Assembly: GCA_014192545.1 (NCBI GenBank)
Contig: BJHL01000007.1
Location: forward strand, 1-64,000
Direction: 5' to 3'
DNA from: Phycisphaerae bacterium
GTDB lineage: Bacteria; Planctomycetota; Phycisphaerae; Phycisphaerales; UBA1924
DNA length: 64,000 nucleotides
The notes under the pieces were generated by a model. That model saw nothing but the letters and a program-made list of their open reading frames with translations. It made no database searches and was not told the origin of the DNA. This document shows positions 27,832 to 35,635 of the stretch, in pieces (position 1 is the stretch's first letter; every line of letters begins with the position of its first letter). The position numbers were made by a program, and so were the translations under genes.

Positions 27832-28959
27832 ATGCGAGCCATCATCACCGGCCAAATCGGCATGGACAAGAAGCCTTACCTCGACGCTGTCGCCCGTTTT
27901 GCGGGCGAACAAGGCGAAACTATCAGCATGTTCCACGTCGGCGATCTGATGTATCGCGAAGGCCCCGACGTGCGTCCCGGCAAGATTCTCGACCTGCCCC
28001 TCTCGCGACTCAACTCGCTGCGCCGCGCCGCGTTCAAAGATGTCATCAGCGAAAGCCGCGACGCCGCCAATATGATCGTGAACACGCACGCCACTTTCCG
28101 CTGGCGCCACGGCCTCTTCAGCGCGTTTGACTACGACCAAATCGCCGCCCTCAAGCCCGACGTCTTCATCGCGCTCGTCGACAACATCGAAGTCGTCAGC
28201 GATCGCCTCCACAAAGAACACGACATCGACGCAACCCTCAAAGACTGCATGGTCTGGCGCGAAGAAGAAATTCTCGCAACCGAACTCATGAGCAAAGCCA
28301 TCCCCGGCAGCCAGTTTTACATCATGGCCCGCGGCCGGCACGTCTCCACCACGCGCACCATGTTCCGCCTGGTCTGCCGGCCCAACATGAAGAAGGTTTA
28401 CCCCTCCTTCCCCATGAGCCACGTCGTCGACATGCCCGACGTGCTCGCCGAGATCGACGCCTTCCGCGCGAGCCTTGCCGAACACTTCATCACCTTTGAC
28501 CCGGGCGACGTTGACGAAAAACTCCTGCTCGACCGCGCGATCCTCGCCGCGAAGGAAGGCAAGGACTATCTCGAAGTCACGCCCCACAGCTACGGCGGCA
28601 GCAAAAACACCAGCGGCGCCCCCATCCGCGTCCGCGTGCGCGAAGTCCTCGACATCGCAGGCGACGTCGATGGTCAAATCTACATGCGGGACTTCAAACT
28701 CGTCGACCAGAGCGACATGATCGTCAGCTACATCCCCGAACTACCAGGCGGCATCCCCGGCCTCAGCAGCGGCGTCGAACGCGAACTGCACCACGCCTTT
28801 GAACACACCAAAGAAGTCTTCGTCGTGTGGAAACCAAAGAAGGCACCAAGCCCGTTCATCACTGAGACCGCCACCCGAATCTTCTCAAGTACACACGAAG
28901 CACTCACATACTTCGAACAAAACGGCTACTTCGGCGAGCGGAACTTGTTCGGGCATTGA
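27832..28959 (+). CDS. P-loop NTPase-like protein with degenerate Walker A
   Basis: 375 residues. The start MRAIITGQIGMDKKPYLDAV aligns with archaeal adenylate-kinase-like and AAA proteins (usually GxSGxGKT/S), but the loop reads GQIGMDKK, lacking the final Gly and the Ser/Thr. Downstream, MIVNTHATFRWRHGLFSAFD, DVFIALVDNIEVVSDRL and the DATLKDCMVWREEEI region resemble the rest of that fold. Nucleotide binding is therefore doubtful. The role is unknown, possibly a nucleotide sensor. It follows an octamer repeat; TATCCT lies five bases before the ATG. Confidence 0.6.
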   Translation: MRAIITGQIGMDKKPYLDAVARFAGEQGETISMFHVGDLMYREGPDVRPGKILDLPLSRLNSLRRAAFKDVISESRDAANMIVNTHATFRWRHGLFSAFDYDQIAALKPDVFIALVDNIEVVSDRLHKEHDIDATLKDCMVWREEEILATELMSKAIPGSQFYIMARGRHVSTTRTMFRLVCRPNMKKVYPSFPMSHVVDMPDVLAEIDAFRASLAEHFITFDPGDVDEKLLLDRAILAAKEGKDYLEVTPHSYGGSKNTSGAPIRVRVREVLDIAGDVDGQIYMRDFKLVDQSDMIVSYIPELPGGIPGLSSGVERELHHAFEHTKEVFVVWKPKKAPSPFITETATRIFSSTHEALTYFEQNGYFGERNLFGH

Positions 28960-28990
28960 TGCCTCTACAAGTTAAGTGCATTCTTCTCCC

Positions 28991-29023
28991 GACGCCGGAC
29001 CTGAGGCTCTGCGAAGGTCCGGA
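28991..29023. repeat. Dispersed hairpin element, copy 2
   Basis: Identical 8-bp arms to the element at 14982 (CCGGACCT 28995-29002, AGGTCCGG 29015-29022) with the same GACG and AT flanks and a different loop. It too lies between convergent genes. Confidence 0.7.
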
Positions 29024-29115
29024 TGAAGATTACTTGCACACCCAACTCAACATGAAATGACAACAACATCGGCGCCCGCTACACGCATGGATTCACCCGA
29101 AAAATCCATCACTAC

Positions 29116-30552
29116 CTACCGCCCAGTCTCAGGCGGCAGCGGCTTCCTCGCTGGCTGCTTCTGCGTGCGCCCAACCCACTCCACCACCGTCGCCGTCACC
29201 GCGCCGGTCCAGTCGCCTTGTGCAAACTTTGTCACGCTGTCAGCCAGTGACTCATGCCGCGTCATGCCGTGATCAAGGCCGTCGAGCATTTGCATTTCAC
29301 CGCGTCCCTTCGGGCTGTTTGACGCAATGCGCGCAATCAGCTCGGCGTCCTCCGGACTGCTCACCCAGTCATACTCGCCATGCATCGCCAGCACATTCAG
29401 GTCCGTGCAATCTTGCCAAGCCTTCGCGATGTTGCGTTCCTGCAACTCATGAAAAAACTTCGCGTGCCTGCCGTATTGATGCGTGTCGTCCATCAGCAGA
29501 GCCTCAAACTTCAGTTCAGGCTTTGCCGCGAAGATTTCGCCGGGCGTCATCTTGCGCAGCAGCAACATGCTCTGAAACTCCGCAAGATGCTGCAATCGTT
29601 CGTTCACATCACCCGGCTTCTCATTCAGCACGGTCATCTGTCGACGCGTGTTCTCGAGCTCATACTCAAGCCACGTGCGTGCATGCGTGCCATACACCGC
29701 GATGCCCGCGACCTTCTTGCCCTCAGCAACAAACGGCGCAAAAACGCCGCCAAACGAGTATCCGAAGATGTAGACCTTCTCTGGATCAACCTCCGGCATC
29801 GCGCTCAGCGAATCAAACGCGCTGCGATAACACGCTAGTTCCTCGCCAAAATCTATCTCGCTGCACGCAGGCCCCAAGCTATCACCAATGCCCGGCTTAT
29901 CCACGCGCATCGTGACAAACCCGCTCTTCGCAAGCTCACGCGGCACATCACCATCAGGCAATCCCGTCATCGTCGGCCGATCAATGCTCACGCACCCCAG
30001 CCCCTGCAAATACAAAAACGCAGGCAGCCGCCGCGTGTCGGATGCAGTGCGATTCGGCGCCGTAATGATCGTCCGCAACACATATCCGCGCGGCGCCGTT
30101 ACGCTTGAGTATCGCACGGTTGTGCCCGGCAAAGTCTCGAGCGGCGTCGTCACCCAAGTCGTCGCAAGTCGCGTCGGCTTGCCATCACGTTCAACGGTCA
30201 CAAAACCCGCTTCACCCGCGCGAACCGTGCGAAGCTGCGCGGACACCTCGACCCAATCCGCCACAGGCTTGTCGTTCACAGCAAGCAATACATCACCCGC
30301 CACCACGCCAGCCGCATGAGCAGTGCCGCCTTCAATAACTTTCGAGATCAGCAGCGGCGGACTTGCATTCTCTTGCCCCTTCGATACTGCCGAGCCAAAC
30401 ACCGTCCCAAGCCACACGCGTCGCGGCAAATCCCCCGGATCAACCTGACTCACCTGCACACCGTTCGGAGCCGCTCCCTGCGCAACCACAACCCTCGCGC
30501 CGCAACTCAGCAGCGACAACCCAGCAACCAGCATGCACACGGCGCGCGTCAT
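29116..30552 (-). CDS. Exported PDZ-domain alpha/beta hydrolase
   Basis: 478 residues. The N-terminus has a signal sequence with a possible lipobox (SLLSC, about residue 17). A PDZ-like domain at about 45-135 (LLISKVIEGGTAHAAGVVAGDVLLAVNDKPV) is followed by an alpha/beta hydrolase at about 150-450. The nucleophile elbow is GYSFGG (about residue 273), and the candidate acid and His are in HGEYDWV and DGLDHGM. It may be an esterase or peptidase of the S9/acyl-hydrolase type; the PDZ could bind a peptide substrate. It lies 69 bases downstream of a glycosyltransferase gene on the same strand. Confidence 0.78.
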   Translation of the reverse strand: MTRAVCMLVAGLSLLSCGARVVVAQGAAPNGVQVSQVDPGDLPRRVWLGTVFGSAVSKGQENASPPLLISKVIEGGTAHAAGVVAGDVLLAVNDKPVADWVEVSAQLRTVRAGEAGFVTVERDGKPTRLATTWVTTPLETLPGTTVRYSSVTAPRGYVLRTIITAPNRTASDTRRLPAFLYLQGLGCVSIDRPTMTGLPDGDVPRELAKSGFVTMRVDKPGIGDSLGPACSEIDFGEELACYRSAFDSLSAMPEVDPEKVYIFGYSFGGVFAPFVAEGKKVAGIAVYGTHARTWLEYELENTRRQMTVLNEKPGDVNERLQHLAEFQSMLLLRKMTPGEIFAAKPELKFEALLMDDTHQYGRHAKFFHELQERNIAKAWQDCTDLNVLAMHGEYDWVSSPEDAELIARIASNSPKGRGEMQMLDGLDHGMTRHESLADSVTKFAQGDWTGAVTATVVEWVGRTQKQPARKPLPPETGR

Positions 30553-30621
30553 GTCGTCATGATTCGCACCATCAAGCGATCTGTTTCGCCATCAACGCAT
30601 TCGGCAGCCGCCCATCGCCAG

Positions 30622-31545
30622 TTATTGCGACAAGGCTGGCTCAGGCGTCGGATCCGCCGGAAAGGCTTCTCCAACCGGCCAACCAGCACGCGCCAAATCC
30701 CGCAAAGATGGCAAACCAAGCCGGTAATAAACATTGCGCAGCAATCGCTTGCGTGGGTTCTCAAGATGCCGCAGATCATGAAAATGCGGCAAATCGCTCA
30801 CACCATCCCAAAGTGCAAGTCGCGAATCTTCATCATCGTACAACCACTGATCAAGTTGATCCCGCATCCAGTGGTCGCCGTGCACATCCAGCTTTGCCTG
30901 CACCAGCCGCAGCCTCAGCCGCGCTCGCATCTGCTCTGGCGATCGCCAGCGATAATGCCGAATCGGAATCCGCTCAAACGCCGGCAAGCCCGCATCAAAC
31001 GGCACGGGCTGCCCCTTCCCCCATCGCATCCCGCGCCGAAACTTCACCAGCCGCGTCTCATACCACATCGAGCGATCAGGCACATATACCTGCGAATGCT
31101 CTTGCACACTGGCCGCAAACTCGCGAGCGGCTGCACTGTCGCCATCAAGCCTCGCAAACATCCCGCGCGTCATGACAAACTCATAATGCCGCGCGAAAAT
31201 CCTCGCCGCTGGCCAACGCACTCGCTCGCGAATGAAAACAGGCGGCGCGATATGAAAAAACTCATCCGCGTCCAGCCGCGCAATCCAATCACCATGCTCA
31301 AATGTGTGCCGTAGTTCCTCAAACATCTTGGCCCGATGCGTGGGCGAAAAAATCGCCCGCGCCTTCCCAAACGGCACCACCCGCCCGCGCTCGCGTGTCG
31401 CGAAACTCTGCACAATGTCATACGTGTCATCGCACGAACCCGAATCAAACACATGAATGACATCACACCACGTCAGCAGATGCGCAAGCGTCTGCCCGAT
31501 GATGTCACCCTCGTCACGCGCGATAAGCAAGCCATGAAACCGCAC
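30622..31545 (-). CDS. Family 2 glycosyltransferase
   Basis: 307 residues. GT-A features: HGLLIARDEGDIIGQTL at the N-terminus, the nucleotide-sugar motif DSGSCDDTYDI near residue 34 and the metal-binding DADEFF near residue 92. This short type (ARDE, DSGSxDxT, DADEF) is found in LPS and surface polysaccharide pathways. No membrane segment is seen. It probably shares a transcript with the PDZ-hydrolase downstream. Confidence 0.85.
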   Translation of the reverse strand: MRFHGLLIARDEGDIIGQTLAHLLTWCDVIHVFDSGSCDDTYDIVQSFATRERGRVVPFGKARAIFSPTHRAKMFEELRHTFEHGDWIARLDADEFFHIAPPVFIRERVRWPAARIFARHYEFVMTRGMFARLDGDSAAAREFAASVQEHSQVYVPDRSMWYETRLVKFRRGMRWGKGQPVPFDAGLPAFERIPIRHYRWRSPEQMRARLRLRLVQAKLDVHGDHWMRDQLDQWLYDDEDSRLALWDGVSDLPHFHDLRHLENPRKRLLRNVYYRLGLPSLRDLARAGWPVGEAFPADPTPEPALSQ

Positions 31546-31607
31546 GAGAGAGGTTACACGCGTCAGCAGGATCGAGCCCGCAGCACATGCAACTCAAAAG
31601 CACTTCG

Positions 31608-32354
31608 TCATGCGCCCCGCCGCCGCCGCACAACCATCATTCCCCCCACCACCACGCCGCTCATCATCCCTGGCCCTGGCACCGGCACATAATCCACCAC
31701 CAGCGTCGGCCGAAAGCTCGCCGTCGGATGGTTTCGCGCCGCAAAACGCTTCACCGTAATCGGCGCGCTCTCATTGCCCAGCAAAAACCACCCGTTGTTC
31801 GCGAACGTGCCATTCACCCACCCCTGCACATCACTCTTGAGCCCCGACTGGTTCCACGTGTACGAACCCTGTCCAACCACTTGCTGCGTCGCACTAATCG
31901 TCGAAACAAAATCGCCGCCCGGCGTATTCCAAGGTGTCGTCTGCCAGAAGGCATATGTCCATGTGCAGTCGCCCGTCGTCGGTGCCGCACCCTGACCGCC
32001 TTGGCCGCCGCCATCGCTATTGCCCTCGCCCCATGCGCTGGTCGCCCGATGAATATTCACCGGCTCAGGCCCCGCACTCGTCCGCGTCACCCGCATCGTC
32101 AGCGACACGCTGCTGATGACCGAGCCCGCAGGAATCGCCGAGAAGTCAAACCGCATCACGCCGCGCCGCTGGCGTTCAAGTGATGTCAGCCCGACGAAAA
32201 TCCCGGTGTCCGCGCCGTTGCTGCGTTCGTTGTCCACATCAAAAAGCACGGTGTTATCGGCCACGGGAATCAGCGACAACACCGCCGCCTTGGTCGTCTC
32301 GCCAGCAATCGTGGCCACCGCCACCACACACACAGCGCTGTTCCACAATCGCAT
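31608..32354 (-). CDS. Exported DNRLRE-domain protein with PEP-CTERM-like tail
   Basis: 248 residues, with GAGGAG six bases before the ATG. After a signal peptide, the body (FDFSAIPAGSVISSVSLTM, DVQGWVNGTFANNGWFLLG and RPTLVVDYVPVPGPG) is the DNRLRE beta-sandwich domain. The end PVPGPGMMSGVVVGGMMV followed by RRRRGA is the three-part tail (Pro-rich, hydrophobic helix, Arg cluster) of PEP-CTERM-like sorting signals common in planctomycetes. It is the only gene here with this anchor rather than the dockerin-like module. Confidence 0.78.
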   Translation of the reverse strand: MRLWNSAVCVVAVATIAGETTKAAVLSLIPVADNTVLFDVDNERSNGADTGIFVGLTSLERQRRGVMRFDFSAIPAGSVISSVSLTMRVTRTSAGPEPVNIHRATSAWGEGNSDGGGQGGQGAAPTTGDCTWTYAFWQTTPWNTPGGDFVSTISATQQVVGQGSYTWNQSGLKSDVQGWVNGTFANNGWFLLGNESAPITVKRFAARNHPTASFRPTLVVDYVPVPGPGMMSGVVVGGMMVVRRRRGA

Positions 32355-32474
32355 GGGAGACTCCTCACGAGCAAACCGCCCGACGGAATAACATACCTCA
32401 TGGTGCGAGAAGTGCCAACAATCTGGTGAAACAAATCACACACTCGTGCCACTCGTCACCCTCACGCGTGAATC

Positions 32475-32502
32475 AAAAAATCCCCGCCATTTCTGACGGG
32501 GA
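32475..32502 (-). terminator. Rho-independent terminator of the 32541 gene
   Basis: On the minus strand TCCCCG...CGGGGA is followed by TTTTTT, 38 bases after the stop. Confidence 0.88.
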
Positions 32503-32540
32503 CTCGATAACTCACCGACTGTCACGAGCCAACGCTGCTC

Positions 32541-34085
32541 TCACGAGCACTCGCCACCCGCCAGCACGTTGAAGAAATCAATCACATCCTGATCCTCCGG
32601 GAAGACCGTGTTGTTGTTGAAGTCGATGTCGTTGCATGCCGGGCATTCTGCGCCTGCGAGCACGTCGAAGAAGTCGATCACATCTTGATCTTCCGGGAAG
32701 ACTTCGTTGTTGTTGAAGTCGATGTCATCGCAGCCGGCAACCACCACGCCGATCGAGAAGCCGACGATGGCGTCGCGTGTCACGGTCGAGCCGATGTCGG
32801 TGATTTGCAGCGTCAGATAGATGAACCCATCATCGGCGAGGTCCCACGAGCGGGCGATGGGTCCGGGGATGCTTACGACGTTCGCGTCAGCAACGCCGTC
32901 GCCCGTGAAGTCGAGTTGATCACCCGAGGTGATGACAGCGACAACCGGCGACGAACCATCGATGGGTCCAACGAAGGCGGTTTGCTTGCTCGTGCCAGAT
33001 TCCGCATCGAGATAGTTCCACACCGCGCCGAATCGGCCGCTGTTGTCAAGGCCCGCCAGCCGCACGGTTGCGGGCGTTGTGAGCGGAATGCCCGCGTAGG
33101 TCTGGCTCGCGACCATCACCGTCTCGCCGTTCACGGCAACAAAACCGATGCCCGTGGCAAGCCCGCCCATCGTCAGCAAATCGGGCGACGTTTCGCCCAC
33201 CGCGTTGTTGATGCTAACGCCCGTAAACGACTGAATCGCAGAACCAGCGAAAGGTCCGGTGGTGAACAGATCACCCACGCTCGCGACTTCAATGCCGGCA
33301 ATCGTGACGATCTGCGTGCTCGCTGCTTGCCCGGGCTTGAGGACGCGCAGCGTGTTCGCACGCGAGTTGCCGTCTTGCGAAATGTCATGATCGAACGAAA
33401 TGTCAGGGCCAGGGTTGTTCGAGAGCGGCAACTGCGTGATGCCGTTACGGGCCAGCACGCTCTGGCCCGTGAACAACTGCGGCGCGGGCGTGCTCGACGG
33501 ATTGGGCGAAGTGAACAACGCACGCTCAGGCAGCGTGACGCCGCCCAAAGTGCTCGACAGCGAACTGATCCAAGCGAAGTTGGTGTTCTCGCCCATGATC
33601 GGGCCGCTGCTGGCTTTGAGCCAGCGGTTGGCAATCGAAAATGCCGGCAGCGTCTGGTTGCACAAGAAACCAGAGCTTGTCCATATCCCGTCCGTCCGCG
33701 CGCCAGCACCAATGCCGATCGACGAGCTGAAGACAAACGCATCACCGTTGGCCGCAATCGCGATGGAATCTTCGATGCCGCTAAAAGTGTGCGTCATGAC
33801 CGCTGAAGAGCGAAAGATCGGCCCACGACCGCGCACCGCGATCACCACCTCGCTGCTGCCCGTCAGTGTTGCACCATAACCCACCCGACCCGCCGCATCG
33901 GTTGATGGCTCAGTCAAGCTGTCGATGACGCTACCCGCAATGCCTTCCACGCTGCCGCCTTGTTCGGCAATCTTTACAGCAGGCACAACAACGGCATGCG
34001 CGGCACCGGCGGCCATCGCCAGGACCAGCGCGCCCTGCAACCCACGATTCATTCCGAACGACAACGACAGCAAACGTGAACTCAC
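32541..34085 (-). CDS. Secreted protein with two dockerin-like modules
   Basis: 514 residues from the GTG whose first base is 34085, chosen because AAGGAG lies seven bases upstream; an ATG 11 codons later (34052) is the alternative. The signal peptide ends near residue 31 (AMAAGAAHA). The body is beta-rich with repeated phrases such as TGIGFVAVNGETVMVASQTY and STDAAGRVGYGATLTG, like a beta-propeller or choice-of-anchor-type protein. It ends with the FPEDQD-subtype modules CDDIDFNNNEVFPEDQDVID and CNDIDFNNNTVFPEDQDVID. No enzyme motif is seen. Confidence 0.78.
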   Translation of the reverse strand: MSSRLLSLSFGMNRGLQGALVLAMAAGAAHAVVVPAVKIAEQGGSVEGIAGSVIDSLTEPSTDAAGRVGYGATLTGSSEVVIAVRGRGPIFRSSAVMTHTFSGIEDSIAIAANGDAFVFSSSIGIGAGARTDGIWTSSGFLCNQTLPAFSIANRWLKASSGPIMGENTNFAWISSLSSTLGGVTLPERALFTSPNPSSTPAPQLFTGQSVLARNGITQLPLSNNPGPDISFDHDISQDGNSRANTLRVLKPGQAASTQIVTIAGIEVASVGDLFTTGPFAGSAIQSFTGVSINNAVGETSPDLLTMGGLATGIGFVAVNGETVMVASQTYAGIPLTTPATVRLAGLDNSGRFGAVWNYLDAESGTSKQTAFVGPIDGSSPVVAVITSGDQLDFTGDGVADANVVSIPGPIARSWDLADDGFIYLTLQITDIGSTVTRDAIVGFSIGVVVAGCDDIDFNNNEVFPEDQDVIDFFDVLAGAECPACNDIDFNNNTVFPEDQDVIDFFNVLAGGECS

Positions 34086-34251
34086 GTGCAAACTCCTTGA
34101 GACAGGTTGGGCAAATAAAGCCGCCAAGCCCGTTGAAAACCGGAAACGTGCCCTTGCGACATGATTGTTCGAGGGCTGCGGCCTCAAGTTGCACGAAGAA
34201 GTATGGAATTCCACGTCCGCTATCTTGCGATGCGAGCCGAACCGAGAGACG

Positions 34252-34280
34252 AAAAAACCCCGACCAGTGGGGTCGAGGTC
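34252..34280 (-). terminator. Rho-independent terminator of the 34306 gene
   Basis: The minus strand reads CGACCCCACTGGTCGGGG followed by TTTTTT; alternative pairings share the same arms. It lies 25 bases after the stop. Confidence 0.85.
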
Positions 34281-34305
34281 TCGTGATTCACGCAAACAGT
34301 GTTAC

Positions 34306-34728
34306 CTAGGCCGGGCATTCGCCGCCAGCCAGCACGTTGAAGAAGTCAATCACGTCTTGGTCTTCAGGAAAGACGCTGTTGTTGTTGAAGTCGATGTCGT
34401 TGCAGGCAGGACAATCTGCACCGGCAAGCACGTTAAAGAAGTCGATCACATCAGCATCTTCAGGGAAGACGCTGTTGTTGTTGAAGTCGATGTCGTCGCA
34501 GCCGGAAGGCGTAATGCCGGCCCAGAAGCCGCCGGTGAGGCTGAAATTGCCGCCGGTCATGGGGGCGCCTGCGTCAGGCTGGCCGATGGTGCCCGACAGG
34601 GTGAAGTTGCCACCCGTGCTGGTGCCGCCACCGCCGTCGATGGTGAACCAGGAGATGGAGAACTGGGCGAGCGACTGGCTGGCGGCGCCCGCGAGAACGA
34701 CAAGAGCGGTCAGAGCAAAACGGTTCAT
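34306..34728 (-). CDS. Small secreted protein with two dockerin-like modules
   Basis: 140 residues, of which about half are modules. GGAGGG lies just before the ATG at 34728. The signal peptide ends near residue 21 (ASQSLAQ). The middle contains two copies of a Gly-rich beta motif, GGNFTLSGTIGQPDAG and GGNFSLTGGFWAG, seen in many secreted planctomycete and other bacterial proteins. The modules are CDDIDFNNNSVFPEDADVID and CNDIDFNNNSVFPEDQDVID; their DNA is nearly identical, suggesting recent duplication or conversion. It may be a minimal surface protein. Confidence 0.8.
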   Translation of the reverse strand: MNRFALTALVVLAGAASQSLAQFSISWFTIDGGGGTSTGGNFTLSGTIGQPDAGAPMTGGNFSLTGGFWAGITPSGCDDIDFNNNSVFPEDADVIDFFNVLAGADCPACNDIDFNNNSVFPEDQDVIDFFNVLAGGECPA

Positions 34729-34957
34729 AGCAAATCCCTCCACTGCGGGTTTCGCCCCCTCGGGCGGGTGTGACGGTGTATGACATGCTTGCTGGCCGAC
34801 GGTTCGACGAGTTGCTGTCTCATCGTATAGCGAAATCCGCAGCCACTTGCACCCATCAATTTGAAGATTATTTTGTTTACCCTTTTCTGTTCGTTGGTTG
34901 AAAGGGTTATACGCCTCTTGCGGTTCCGGATATCCTATGGACACGAGGTTTTCGGGG

Positions 34958-35548
34958 ATGTACACACACACAGCCACGCACACAACTCTGCTCGCCCGCA
35001 TGTCCGCAGGTCAAGACTCTGCGGCGTGGTCGGAATTTGTTGATCGCTATGGCTCGCTCATTCGTAGATTCTGTGTCCTGCGGGGTTTACAGACGAGCGA
35101 CGCCGACGATGTGCTGCAAGATGTCCTCGTTGACCTCAATCGAGCGATGCCCAATTTTCGGTATGATCCCACCAAGGGCAAGTTCCGCAGTTATCTGAAA
35201 ACTGTGGTAGTTCACGCAATTGCGCGAAAATTTCGTCAGCCCACGCCCCAAGCCTCCCTAGGAGATATGGCTTCGGCGATTCTGCCCGCTTCTGATGATG
35301 CGGCCGCTGAGGAGCAGTGGGAGTACGAGTGGCGGCAGTATCACCTTTCGCAAGCGATGCATGTCATTCGAGGCGAGTTTGCCGAGAAGGAGATTCTCGC
35401 CTTCGAGCGGTATGCGCTGGCGGGCGATGATGCCAAGCGTGTCGCGACGGACCTGGGCATGTCTTCCGATCATGTGTATCAGGCCAAGAGCCGGATCACG
35501 CGTCGATTGGCGATACTGATTGAGCAAGCCGTGGCCGAAGAGGGTTGA
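34958..35548 (+). CDS. ECF-type sigma-70 factor
   Basis: 196 residues from ATG 34958; an in-frame ATG at 34937 would add seven. Region 2 is seen in TLLARMSAGQDSAAWSEFVDRYG and DADDVLQDVLVDLNRAM (about residues 10-70). Region 4 is in ILAFERYALAGDDAKRVATDLGMSSDHVYQAKSRI near the C-terminus. It directs RNA polymerase to a specialised promoter set. The Ser/Thr kinase gene starts 88 bases downstream, the planctomycete ECF-kinase arrangement in which phosphorylation is thought to replace an anti-sigma factor. No anti-sigma gene is adjacent. Confidence 0.9.
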   Translation: MYTHTATHTTLLARMSAGQDSAAWSEFVDRYGSLIRRFCVLRGLQTSDADDVLQDVLVDLNRAMPNFRYDPTKGKFRSYLKTVVVHAIARKFRQPTPQASLGDMASAILPASDDAAAEEQWEYEWRQYHLSQAMHVIRGEFAEKEILAFERYALAGDDAKRVATDLGMSSDHVYQAKSRITRRLAILIEQAVAEEG

Positions 35549-35635
35549 CGCGTGGGGGTGACGCGTGGCACGCAGGTACGCCAGAATCCGCTCGATTGAA
35601 CTCCAAAGTTTTTGAGCCGCCTTCAAGGATCGCAC

